From Kitasatospora gansuensis (GTDB lineage Bacteria; Actinomycetota; Actinomycetes; Streptomycetales; Streptomycetaceae): DNA of 64,000 nt. The position numbers and the translations under genes were made by a program. Under the pieces are notes generated by a model. That model saw only the letters and a list, made by a program, of their open reading frames with translations. It had not been told where the DNA came from and did not search any database. Location: positions 2,914,001 through 2,978,000 of the forward strand of contig NZ_JACHJR010000001.1 in NCBI RefSeq assembly GCF_014203705.1. The letters are read 5' to 3'. Shown here in pieces: positions 18,062 through 25,978 of the stretch (position 1 is the stretch's first letter; every line of letters starts with the position of its first letter).

Positions 18062-20497
18062 TTGACCATCGCTGCCTCAGTTGCCCTGCCCTCCCAGGGT
18101 TCTGCCGACTCCGCCCACACCGACCCCGGTGCTGCGCTGCTTCGGCTGCTCACCGACCGCAGCATCGACCTGCCCCAGGTGGATCCTGGCCACGTCGCGG
18201 CCGCTGCGCTGCGCGGCCGGAACGCCAACTCGGACTTCGCCGAGCTGCGCGGACTGGCCGTGGAAGCTGCCGCCTCGATGATCGCCGAGGACCCGCAGTA
18301 CTCGAAGCTCGCCGCCCGCCTGCTCGCCCTGGAGATCCAGGACGAGGCGATCGGCCAGGGCGCGCTCTCCTTCTCCGCCTCGATCGTGGTCGGCCACACC
18401 GAGGGCCTGATCGGCGACGTCACCGCGGCGTTCGTGGCCAAGCACGCCGACGCCTTCGACGCCCTGATCGACCAGCAGGGCGACGACCGCTTCGAGTACT
18501 TCGGCCTGCGCACCGTGCAGTCCCGGTACCTGCTGCGCCACCCGATCACCCGCAAGGTGATCGAGACCCCGCAGCACTTCCTGCTCCGGGTCGCGGCCGG
18601 TCTCGCCGTCGGCGACACCGAGCAGTCGGTGGCCGAGGTGGCCGAGCTCTACACCCTGATGAGCCGGCTGGAGTACCTGACCTCCTCGCCGACCCTCTTC
18701 AACTCCGGCACCAAGCACCCGCAGATGTCCTCCTGCTACCTGCTGGACTCGCCGCTGGACAACCTGGACTCGATCTACAGCCGCTACGCGCAGATCGCCC
18801 GGCTCTCCAAGCACGCCGGCGGCATCGGCCTCTCCTACAGCCGGATCCGTTCGCGCGGCAGCCTGATCCGCGGCACCAACGGCAAGTCCAACGGCATCGT
18901 CCCGTTCCTGCGCACCCTGGACTCCTCGGTCGCCGCGGTGAACCAGGGCGGCCGCCGCAAGGGCGCCGCCTGCGTGTACCTGGAGACCTGGCACGCCGAC
19001 ATCGAGGAGTTCCTGGAGCTCCGCGACAACACCGGCGAGGAGGCGCGGCGTACCCACAACCTCAACCTCGCGCACTGGATCCCGGACGAGTTCATGCGCC
19101 GGGTGAACGCCAACGCCGACTGGTCGCTGTTCTCCCCGGCCGACGTGCCCGAGCTGGTCGACCTGTGGGGCGCCGACTTCGACGCCGCGTACCTGAAGGC
19201 CGAGGCCGAGGGCAAGGCCGTCCGCACCATCCCGGCGCAGACCCTGTACGCCCGGATGATGCGCACCCTGGCCACCACCGGCAACGGCTGGATGACCTTC
19301 AAGGACGCCTCCAACCGGGCCGCCAACCAGACCGCGCTGCCCGGCCGGGTGGTGCACTCCTCGAACCTCTGCACCGAGATCATCGAGGTCACCGACGACT
19401 CCGAGACCGCGGTCTGCAACCTCGGCTCGGTCAACCTCGGCGCCCACGTGGCGGTCGGCGCCACCGCCGCCGACCTGCTCAACGCGATGGACTGGGACCG
19501 GCTGGACGCCACCGTGCGCACCGCCGTGACCTTCCTGGACCGGGTCATCGACATCAACTTCTACCCGACCACCGAGGCCGGCACCTCCAACTCCCGCTGG
19601 CGCCCGGTGGGTCTCGGTGTGATGGGCCTTCAGGACGTCTTCTTCCAGCTCCGGCTGGACTTCGACTCCGCCGAGGCCAAGCAGCTCTCCACCCTGATCG
19701 CCGAGCGGATCATGCTGGTCGCCTACGAGCGCTCCAGCGAGCTGGCCGTGCAGCTCGGCCGGCACGAAGCGTACGCGGAGACCCGCGCCGCCCGTGGCCA
19801 GCTGCACATCGACCACTTCGAGACCGCCCCGCAGTGGGCCGAGCGCTGGGACGCGCTGCGCGCCACCATCGCCGAGACCGGCCTGCGCAACTCGCTGCTG
19901 CTGGCGATCGCGCCGACCGCGACCATCGCCTCGATCGCCGGTGTGTACGAGTGCATCGAGCCGCAGGTGTCCAACCTGTTCAAGCGCGAGACCCTCTCCG
20001 GCGAGTTCCTCCAGGTCAACCCGTACCTGGTCCGCGAGCTCAAGGAGCTGGGCGTCTGGGACACGCAGACCCGGGACTCGCTGCGCGAGTCGAACGGCTC
20101 GGTGCAGGACCTCAAGTGGCTGCCCGCCGAGGTCCGTTCGCTCTACCGCACCGCCTGGGAGCTGCCGCAGCGCGCCCTGATCGACCTGGCCGCCGCCCGG
20201 CAGCCGTACATCGACCAGAGCCAGTCGCTGAACCTCTTCATGGCCGCGCCGACCATCGGCAAGCTGAGCTCGATGTACGCGTACGCCTGGAAGGTCGGTC
20301 TGAAGACCACCTACTACCTGCGTTCGCGCCCGGCCACCCGGATCGCCCAGGCCGCCTCCTCCTCCGGGACGAAGGCCGCCGTGCCGGCGCCGTCCGCCCC
20401 GGTCGCGGTGGCCGCCCCGACCACCCTCACTCCGGAGGAGGAGGCAGCGCTCGCCTGCTCCCTGGAGAACCCCGAGTCCTGCGAGGCCTGCCAGTGA
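18062..20497 (+). CDS. nrdA: Class Ia ribonucleoside-diphosphate reductase, alpha subunit
   Basis: The 811-aa catalytic subunit reduces ribonucleoside diphosphates to deoxy forms. Visible active-site elements are MSSCYLL (first redox Cys), SNLCTEI with the radical Asn/Cys/Glu triad, VCNLGSVNL (second redox Cys), and the C-terminal SCEACQ tail that regenerates the disulphide. The TTG at 18062 is chosen because AGGAGAG lies 8 nt upstream; a GTG at 18023 would add 13 residues without a ribosome site. I see no V-x-K-R-D-G ATP-cone signature at the N-terminus. It is followed by nrdB with a 4-base overlap and controlled by NrdR boxes and a B12 riboswitch. Confidence 0.93.
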   Translation: MTIAASVALPSQGSADSAHTDPGAALLRLLTDRSIDLPQVDPGHVAAAALRGRNANSDFAELRGLAVEAAASMIAEDPQYSKLAARLLALEIQDEAIGQGALSFSASIVVGHTEGLIGDVTAAFVAKHADAFDALIDQQGDDRFEYFGLRTVQSRYLLRHPITRKVIETPQHFLLRVAAGLAVGDTEQSVAEVAELYTLMSRLEYLTSSPTLFNSGTKHPQMSSCYLLDSPLDNLDSIYSRYAQIARLSKHAGGIGLSYSRIRSRGSLIRGTNGKSNGIVPFLRTLDSSVAAVNQGGRRKGAACVYLETWHADIEEFLELRDNTGEEARRTHNLNLAHWIPDEFMRRVNANADWSLFSPADVPELVDLWGADFDAAYLKAEAEGKAVRTIPAQTLYARMMRTLATTGNGWMTFKDASNRAANQTALPGRVVHSSNLCTEIIEVTDDSETAVCNLGSVNLGAHVAVGATAADLLNAMDWDRLDATVRTAVTFLDRVIDINFYPTTEAGTSNSRWRPVGLGVMGLQDVFFQLRLDFDSAEAKQLSTLIAERIMLVAYERSSELAVQLGRHEAYAETRAARGQLHIDHFETAPQWAERWDALRATIAETGLRNSLLLAIAPTATIASIAGVYECIEPQVSNLFKRETLSGEFLQVNPYLVRELKELGVWDTQTRDSLRESNGSVQDLKWLPAEVRSLYRTAWELPQRALIDLAAARQPYIDQSQSLNLFMAAPTIGKLSSMYAYAWKVGLKTTYYLRSRPATRIAQAASSSGTKAAVPAPSAPVAVAAPTTLTPEEEAALACSLENPESCEACQ

Positions 20498-21525
20498 GCA
20501 CCACCCCCGAAACGCCCGCTCGCGAAAAGATGCTGCTCGACCCGGGCTTCGAGCTGACGCTGCGTCCGATGCGCTACCCGTCGTTCTACGACAAGTACCG
20601 CGACGCGATCAAGAACACCTGGACCGTGGAGGAGGTGGACCTGCACTCCGACGTCGCCGACCTCGCCAAGCTCAGCGAGGGCGAGCGGCACATGATCGGC
20701 CGGCTGGTCGCCTTCTTCGCCACCGGTGACTCGATCGTCTCCAACAACGTGGTGCTGAGCCTCTACAAGCACATCAACTCGCCCGAGGCGCGGCTCTACC
20801 TGTCCCGGCAGCTGTTCGAGGAGGCCGTGCACGTCCAGTTCTACCTGACGCTGCTCGACACCTACCTGCCCGATCCCGAGGACCGGTCGGCGGCCTTCGA
20901 CGCGGTGGAGAACATCCCCTCCATCCACCAGAAGGCGCAGTTCTGCTTCAAGTACATGAACGCGGTCGACCACCTCGACTCGCTGCAGAGCAAGGACGAC
21001 CGCCGGGCCTTCCTGCTCAACCTGATCTGCTTCGCGGCCTGCGTCGAGGGCCTGTTCTTCTACGGCGCCTTCGCGTACGTGTACTGGTTCCGGTCCCGGG
21101 GCCTGCTGCACGGTCTGGCCACCGGCACCAACTGGGTGTTCCGGGACGAGTCCATGCACATGGACTTCGCCTTCTCGGTGGTGGACACCGTCCGCGAGGA
21201 GGAGCCCGACCTCTTCGACGACGAGATGGCCAAGCAGGTCACCGCGATGCTGGAGGAGGCCGTCGAGGCCGAGCTCCAGTTCGCCGAGGACCTCTGCGGT
21301 GAGGGCCTGCCGGGGATGAACACCGCCTCGATGCGGGAGTACCTGCAGGCGGTCGCCGACCAGCGGCTGGCCCGTCTCGGCCTGCCGATCCGGTACGGCT
21401 CCAGCAACCCGTTCGGCTTCATGGAGCTGCAGAACGTGCAGGAGCTGACCAACTTCTTCGAGCGCCGGGTCAGCGCCTACCAGACCGCCGTCGAGGGCTC
21501 GGTCGCCTTCGACGACGACTTCTAG
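20494..21525 (+). CDS. nrdB: Class Ia ribonucleoside-diphosphate reductase, beta subunit
   Basis: The 343-aa radical-generating subunit. All expected di-iron ligands can be read: Asp near residue 79 (ATGDSIV), Glu110 and His113 in EEAVHVQFY, the later Glu in CVEGLFFYG, and Glu/His in FRDESMHMDFA. Tyr117, four residues after His113, sits at the stable radical position. The GTG start overlaps the nrdA stop (GTGA). In S. coelicolor a third gene, nrdS, follows; here nrdB is followed by a terminator and an opposite-strand SARP gene, so nrdS is absent from the operon. Confidence 0.93.
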   Translation: MSTTPETPAREKMLLDPGFELTLRPMRYPSFYDKYRDAIKNTWTVEEVDLHSDVADLAKLSEGERHMIGRLVAFFATGDSIVSNNVVLSLYKHINSPEARLYLSRQLFEEAVHVQFYLTLLDTYLPDPEDRSAAFDAVENIPSIHQKAQFCFKYMNAVDHLDSLQSKDDRRAFLLNLICFAACVEGLFFYGAFAYVYWFRSRGLLHGLATGTNWVFRDESMHMDFAFSVVDTVREEEPDLFDDEMAKQVTAMLEEAVEAELQFAEDLCGEGLPGMNTASMREYLQAVADQRLARLGLPIRYGSSNPFGFMELQNVQELTNFFERRVSAYQTAVEGSVAFDDDF

Positions 21526-21542
21526 GCCGCAGCGGCAGTCAC

Positions 21543-21576
21543 CGGAAGGGCGCGGGGTTCTCCCCGCGCCCTTCCG
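21543..21576 (+). terminator. Intrinsic terminator after nrdAB
   Basis: A perfect 15-bp GC-rich stem with a TTCT loop lies between the nrdB stop and the convergent SARP stop; it can act on both strands. Confidence 0.75.
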
Positions 21577-21581
21577 CGCTG

Positions 21582-22397
21582 TCAGGCCAGGTGCAGCGCG
21601 GCGTCCCCTGCCAGGATCCGCCGGTGCAGCTCGGTCACCGCCCGGCCCGGGTCGAGCCCCTGATCCTCGATCAGCCGTTCCCGCAGGTCCCCGTACGCCG
21701 CCAGCGCCTCGGCCTGCCGCCCGCCGCGCAGCAGCGCCAGCATCAGCTGGGCCCGCAGCCGCTCCCGGAGCGGGTGTTCCGCCACCAGCTCGCGCAGCGC
21801 GGGCACCACCTCCGCGTGCCGGCCGAGCGCCAGCTCCGCGTCGATCAGCCCCTCGACGGCCATCAGCCTGGCCTCCTCCAGCCGGCTCACGTACGCGAAC
21901 ACGCCGGGACCGAGCGGCACATCGGCCAGCGCCGGTCCCCGCCAGAGCTCCAGCGCACCCCGCAGCAGCCGGACCGCCTCCCCGGCGTCGCCGGTACGCA
22001 GCGCCGCCCGGCCGGCCTCGGCCAGCGTCTCGAACCGCGTCGCGTCGACCGAACCGGCCTCGGCCAGCAGCTCGTACCCGCTGCCGGTGGTCCGCACCGC
22101 CCGCTTGCCGAGCAGGCCGCGCAGCCGCCAGACGTACCCCTGCAGGGTCTTGCGGGCCGACTCGGGCTCGTCGGCCTGCCACAGCTCGGCGATGATCCGG
22201 TCCACCTGGACCGGCCGGTTGGCGTTGATCGCCAGCAGCGCGAGCAGCGCCCGGTGCTTGGCGGCCGGCAGGGCGATCTCGGTGCCGCCGCAGTGCAGTT
22301 GGAGCGGCCCGAGCAGGCCGAGCCGGGCACCGGCCGGCTCGGCGCCGACCGAGCCGAGCAGGGCGCCCCGAGGCGACGGCGGGGATATGACGGTCAT
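21582..22397 (-). CDS. SARP-family transcriptional activator (OmpR-type HTH + BTAD)
   Basis: This 271-aa protein has the small-SARP layout: an N-terminal winged helix (LGLLGPLQLHCGG, then PAAKHRALLALLAINANRPV and LQGYVWRLRGLLG) and a bacterial transcriptional activation domain of about 150 residues (LRLGRHAEVVPALRELVAEHP-like helical repeats; read from the C-terminal half). SARPs activate secondary-metabolite clusters by binding heptameric direct repeats. Start ATG 22397 has GGAGG 9 nt upstream. It lies 124 bp behind the HExxH gene on the same strand and is the likely pathway-specific activator of the RiPP-like locus. Confidence 0.87.
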   Translation of the reverse strand: MTVISPPSPRGALLGSVGAEPAGARLGLLGPLQLHCGGTEIALPAAKHRALLALLAINANRPVQVDRIIAELWQADEPESARKTLQGYVWRLRGLLGKRAVRTTGSGYELLAEAGSVDATRFETLAEAGRAALRTGDAGEAVRLLRGALELWRGPALADVPLGPGVFAYVSRLEEARLMAVEGLIDAELALGRHAEVVPALRELVAEHPLRERLRAQLMLALLRGGRQAEALAAYGDLRERLIEDQGLDPGRAVTELHRRILAGDAALHLA

Positions 22398-22521
22398 TCA
22401 GCGAACCTCCACCGGAAGGTAGCGATGCCGGGCCGGGAGGGTGGGTCTCCCGGGCATGCTCGGCTCAGCACTACCCGCCTGCGGCAGGCTCGAACTCGGT
22501 ATGTCACCTCCCGACGCCGGC

Positions 22522-23961
22522 TCAGCCGCCGACCGGCACCACCAGCCCGGCCGCGGCCAGCCCGGCGACCCCGAGCGCGAAGCGGTCGTCGGCCGCCCCG
22601 CCGCCCTGCCGGGCGTAGGCCGCCGCGATCTCCGCCGAGGTGCTGCCGTCGCACAGCGCGTAGATCAGCCAGGCGTGCTCGTTGAGCCAGTGGAACCGCG
22701 CCGACTCCGGTGCGTGGGCCAGCAGTTGGTGCTGCTCGGGCAGCGGGCAGACCGCCACCGGCTCGGCCTTGCGGTAGCCGCGCGGGTCGAGCTCGGGCAC
22801 CGCGGCGGCAGCAACAGCAACAGGTTCGGTAGCCGGCCGGATACCGGGCGCGAGCGGCGCCACCGTCTCCAGCAGCCACCGGACGAATCGCCGCCCGGCC
22901 GGGGTGAGCGCCTCGCCGTGCACCTCCAGCGCCTGCCGCCCGAGGTAGCCGGCCCGCTCGGCGCTGGTGCCGAACCCGCCCTCGACGGCGGCCCGGCTGC
23001 CCGGGGTCGGCACCCCGACGCCCTCGGTGACCGGCGGTGCGCCGAAGCGCTCGCGCAGCTCGGCGGGGGCCGCAGCGGCGGCGGCGAAGAACAGCACCAG
23101 GTGGCTGTAGACGTGCAGCGCGGCCAGCACCCGGGTCAGCGTCCAGGGCGTCAACCGCCAGGGAATCTCCACCTGGTGGCCGGGGTCGGCGACCAGCGCG
23201 CCGGTCCGCAGCATGTCGAACTGCTTGAGGTGCAGCCCCTCGTGCAGCAGGATCTCGGCGGTCATCCACGGGTCGCCCAGGTGCTCGGGCGCGACGAACA
23301 GCGCCGAGGGCAGCGGGTCACCGCCGGAGAACGAGTGCAACTCGCCGTCGTCGGCCGCCCCTTGGGCCAGCCCGACCAGCGAGATGTGCGGGAAGACCCC
23401 GGCACCCGCCGACGGCAGCAGGGCGGCCAGCAGCTCGGCACCCCGGGCGAGCCCGGCCAGCTGGGCTTCGTCCGGGGTGACCCGGCGGGCGCCGCGCAGG
23501 TCGGTGAAGCTGCCCTGCTTGAGCTCCTCCAGCCGTGCGGCAAGCGGGAGTTCGGCGACCTCGGGACGGAGCTCGGTCCATACCCAGCCGACCCCGCGGC
23601 CGGGCCACGGACGGCAGCGCCGGTCCATCAGCCGCTCGGTCGGGCCGAGCCCGTCGGCGGCCTCCGGATCGACCCCGGCCAGCTGCCGGGCGAACTCGCT
23701 CGGGGCCTGCCGGTGGTTCTCCAGCGCGACCAGGTCGTTCTCGAAGGCGTTCCGCAGCACCGGGTCGTAGAGGAACGGCCGGAGTTCCGCGTCCGTCACC
23801 CCACCCAGCCGCTCGAACCGCCCGGCCGCCTCGGGAAAGTGCCGGGCGAGCACGGTCAGGCCCAGCCGGTAGCGGGCGACGTTCCGGGCCTCGATGGCCT
23901 CGGCGGACCCGAACTGCGGGTCGCTGCCGAGGAGTCGGTCGATCTGCTGGTGGGTCGACAA
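22522..23961 (-). CDS. HExxH-motif peptide-modifying enzyme with C-terminal PqqD-like domain
   Basis: The 479-aa protein carries ILLHEGLHLKQFD, with the metal-binding HEGLH at residues 240-244, and further His at 283 and 287. The family is the 'HEXXH motif' putative peptide modification proteins; related alpha-ketoglutarate-dependent HExxH enzymes hydroxylate RiPP precursors, often fused to radical SAM domains. No radical SAM Cys motif is present here. The last 80 residues (ARFHWLNEHAWLIYALCDG to LAAAGLVVPV) look like a PqqD fold, the usual RiPP recognition element. The TTG at 23961 is preceded by GGGGTG. Directly upstream are a hairpin and a 40-aa precursor gene. Confidence 0.78.
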   Translation of the reverse strand: MSTHQQIDRLLGSDPQFGSAEAIEARNVARYRLGLTVLARHFPEAAGRFERLGGVTDAELRPFLYDPVLRNAFENDLVALENHRQAPSEFARQLAGVDPEAADGLGPTERLMDRRCRPWPGRGVGWVWTELRPEVAELPLAARLEELKQGSFTDLRGARRVTPDEAQLAGLARGAELLAALLPSAGAGVFPHISLVGLAQGAADDGELHSFSGGDPLPSALFVAPEHLGDPWMTAEILLHEGLHLKQFDMLRTGALVADPGHQVEIPWRLTPWTLTRVLAALHVYSHLVLFFAAAAAAPAELRERFGAPPVTEGVGVPTPGSRAAVEGGFGTSAERAGYLGRQALEVHGEALTPAGRRFVRWLLETVAPLAPGIRPATEPVAVAAAAVPELDPRGYRKAEPVAVCPLPEQHQLLAHAPESARFHWLNEHAWLIYALCDGSTSAEIAAAYARQGGGAADDRFALGVAGLAAAGLVVPVGG

Positions 23962-23999
23962 CGTTCACCCCAGGGTGGTTCGGCGGGTCGGGAACTACG

Positions 24000-24038
24000 G
24001 CGGGCCGGTCACCGGGGTCTCCCCGGTGACCGGCCCGC
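24000..24038 (-). terminator. Attenuator-like hairpin between precursor and HExxH genes
   Basis: A perfect 18-bp inverted repeat (24000-24017 with 24021-24038) around a 3-nt loop lies 9 bases after the precursor stop codon and about 39 bases before the HExxH start. There is no T-run, so it would be a leaky terminator or an RNA-stabilising stem. Such stems between RiPP precursor and enzyme genes commonly raise precursor expression above enzyme expression. Confidence 0.7.
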
Positions 24039-24047
24039 GATCCGGCA

Positions 24048-24170
24048 CTACTTCATCGGCGCGATGTCGGACGGCAGCCACTCACGCTCGTACTGCGCGT
24101 CGGTGGTGATGCTCGGCGCCGACTCGGCGGTCACCCGGATGTTCGGCAGTTCCACGGTCTGGGACGGCAT
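24048..24170 (-). CDS. Candidate RiPP precursor peptide (40 aa)
   Basis: This short gene encodes 40 residues. It starts MPSQTVELPNIRVTAE, then has S17-A-P-S-I-T-T and ends YEREWLPSDIAPMK. Support: AAGGAG lies 6-7 nt upstream of the ATG; third codon positions are G/C in all but two sense codons; it lies just upstream, on the same strand, of an HExxH/RRE enzyme gene and just downstream of a peptide-binding-protein gene. The N-terminal half is a plausible leader, the C-terminal 14 residues (Tyr27, Trp31, Asp35, three Pro and Lys40) a plausible core. The final structure cannot be inferred. No Cys is present, so it is not a lanthipeptide. Confidence 0.75.
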   Translation of the reverse strand: MPSQTVELPNIRVTAESAPSITTDAQYEREWLPSDIAPMK

Positions 24171-24254
24171 TTCGTCTCCTTCCACTCAGCTGACGGGACG
24201 TCTCCGATTCTGCTCAACCCGGGTGTGGCGGCGGTGTGGTGGCGCTCTCCCAGG

Positions 24255-25808
24255 TCAGTCCTCCTCCGGCTCCGCCACCGTGACGCTGTACAGATCCAGC
24301 TCACGGAACGGGTTGGGCTGGACCGTCCGCAGCCGGGTCGACCAGGCCGACAGCGTGCTCTGGTACCAGATCGGGATGGTCGGCATGTCCTGCAGGATCG
24401 CCCGCTCCGCCTGCTGGTAGAGGTCCCAGGCCTGCTCGCTGGTCGGCGCGGTGTCGGCGGCGGAGAGCAGGGCGTCGACGGCCGGGTTGCTGTACTTGCC
24501 GACGTTGTCGGAGGCGCCGGTCCGGAACATCGGGCTGAGGAAGTTCTCGATCGACGGGTAGTCGGCGATCCAGCCGGAGCGGAACACCGCGGTGATCTCC
24601 TGGGCGTTCAGCTTGCGCCGGAACTCCCCGAGGGTCGGGATCGACACGAAGCGGCAGGGCACGCCCAGCGTCGCGGTGACCGAGGCGCAGACCTCCTCCA
24701 TCCATGGCTGGTTCGGCGAGTCGATGTTGGAGGTCAGCTCGATGTCGCCCTGGAACCCGGACGCCTCGAACAACTCCCGGGCCCGCACCGGGGAGTAGCT
24801 GCACAGCTCGCCGCCCTGGTTCTCGGCCCGGCCCGAGACGGCCGGCGGGACCAGGCCGTCGGACGGCGCCTGGTGGCCCTGGAAGATCTTGTCGATCAGC
24901 TTGACCCGGTCGATCGCCATCGAGATCGCCTGCCGCACCCGCCGGTCGCTGTAGCGCGGGTCGTAGAGCGGGAAGGTGATGGTCTGGATCCCGAGGTAGG
25001 TCCGGTCGTAGGTGCGGTTCGGCAGGTCCTTCAGGTACCGGCTGCCCTCCAGCGCCCAGAACGGGGTGACGTCCAGGTAGTCGAGCCGGTCGTCCATCAC
25101 GTCGTGGTAGGCGTCGCCCAGGTCCGCGTAGATCCGGAAGTCGACGCCGCCGATCTGCGGCTTGTCGTCCCCGGCGTAGTCGTCGTAGCGCTCGAGCAGG
25201 ATGTTCTTCTCCAACTCCCGGGAGACGAACCGGAACGCGCCGTTGCCGATCGGGTGGGCCTCGAACGCGGCCCGGTCCTCGAAGAAGGCCTTCGGCAGCG
25301 GGAAGAACGCGCTGCACCCGAGCGTGACCAGGAACTCGGAGAACGGCGCCGACAGGGTCACCACGAAGGTGTGGTCGTCCAGCACCTTCAGGCCGGACAG
25401 CTCGGTGACCGTCGAGTCGGCGGCGTTCACCTCGTCGAAGCCCTCGATGTGCGCCAGGAAGCTGGCCGCCTGCATCTTGTTCGGGCCGTGCGCGGTGTAG
25501 TTCCAGGCGTCGACGAAGCTGCTCGCGGTGACCGGCGTGCCGTCGTGGAAGGTCCAGCCGCGTTTCAGCTCGATCATGAACACCGTGGAGTCGGTGGTGC
25601 TGATGGACTTCGCGACCGCGTACTTCGGGTGGGCGTCGACGGCGTCGTAGGAGATCAGTCCGCGGAACAGGGCCGCGATCACCTTGACCCCGCCGGACTC
25701 CGTCGTGTGACCGGGTATCAGCGCGTTCTCCGGCTCCGTGCCGTGGTAACTGATGACCGTGCGCTCGCCGGACAGTACCGCGGTCGGGGCAGCAAGGGTG
25801 GACAGCAT
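24255..25808 (-). CDS. OppA/DppA-like peptide-binding protein without signal peptide
   Basis: A 517-aa SBP_bac_5 family protein: ISYHGTEPENALIPGHTTE, LKRGWTFHDGTPVTASSFVD and the late DMPTIPIWYQS are typical of extracellular oligopeptide-binding proteins. The ATG at 25808 is preceded by GGAGGAA; the longer frame to 25844 gives no better start. Unusually, neither start yields a Sec/Tat signal or a lipobox Cys, and no ABC permease or ATPase gene follows. It is therefore predicted to be cytoplasmic. Its place 84 bp upstream of the 40-aa precursor gene suggests a role in binding that peptide (inference). Confidence 0.82.
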   Translation of the reverse strand: MLSTLAAPTAVLSGERTVISYHGTEPENALIPGHTTESGGVKVIAALFRGLISYDAVDAHPKYAVAKSISTTDSTVFMIELKRGWTFHDGTPVTASSFVDAWNYTAHGPNKMQAASFLAHIEGFDEVNAADSTVTELSGLKVLDDHTFVVTLSAPFSEFLVTLGCSAFFPLPKAFFEDRAAFEAHPIGNGAFRFVSRELEKNILLERYDDYAGDDKPQIGGVDFRIYADLGDAYHDVMDDRLDYLDVTPFWALEGSRYLKDLPNRTYDRTYLGIQTITFPLYDPRYSDRRVRQAISMAIDRVKLIDKIFQGHQAPSDGLVPPAVSGRAENQGGELCSYSPVRARELFEASGFQGDIELTSNIDSPNQPWMEEVCASVTATLGVPCRFVSIPTLGEFRRKLNAQEITAVFRSGWIADYPSIENFLSPMFRTGASDNVGKYSNPAVDALLSAADTAPTSEQAWDLYQQAERAILQDMPTIPIWYQSTLSAWSTRLRTVQPNPFRELDLYSVTVAEPEED

Positions 25809-25851
25809 GATTCCTCCGGGGGCTGAGCTGGCGGATTCGCACACAACTTGA

Positions 25852-25873
25852 TGTGTACCAACCAGAGTTCAAC
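25852..25873 (-). promoter_or_regulatory. Possible SARP-type direct repeat upstream of the RiPP-like operon
   Basis: On the minus strand two GTTG-starting heptamers (GTTGAAC and GTTGGTA) lie exactly 11 bp apart, about 45-65 bases upstream of the OppA-like start. SARPs bind heptamer repeats with 11-bp periodicity, and a SARP gene ends this locus. The sequence match is weak. Confidence 0.3.
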
Positions 25874-25933
25874 AGCCCGCCGAATTGATCGCCAGCTTCG
25901 AGGGCCAAACCGATCAACCCCGGACAGCGGAAA

Positions 25934-25967
25934 GGGCCGGCCCCGGGCGACTGCCCGGAACCGGCCC
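25934..25967 (-). terminator. Terminator after peptide deformylase
   Basis: A 7-bp plus 6-bp stem separated by a small internal loop, GACT at the apex, lies directly after the deformylase stop. It separates the housekeeping def transcript from the RiPP-like operon downstream. Confidence 0.65.
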
Positions 25968-25978
25968 CTGGCCATCCG

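Noticed and set aside
17932..20493. Long in-frame extension upstream of nrdB
   Set aside because: It is open only because it runs through nrdA in another frame; NrdB homology begins at GTG 20494.
22394..24420. Other long frames across the RiPP-like locus on both strands
   Set aside because: They lack motifs and have Gly/Arg/Pro-rich shadow composition; the HExxH, precursor and OppA frames explain the region with proper ribosome sites.
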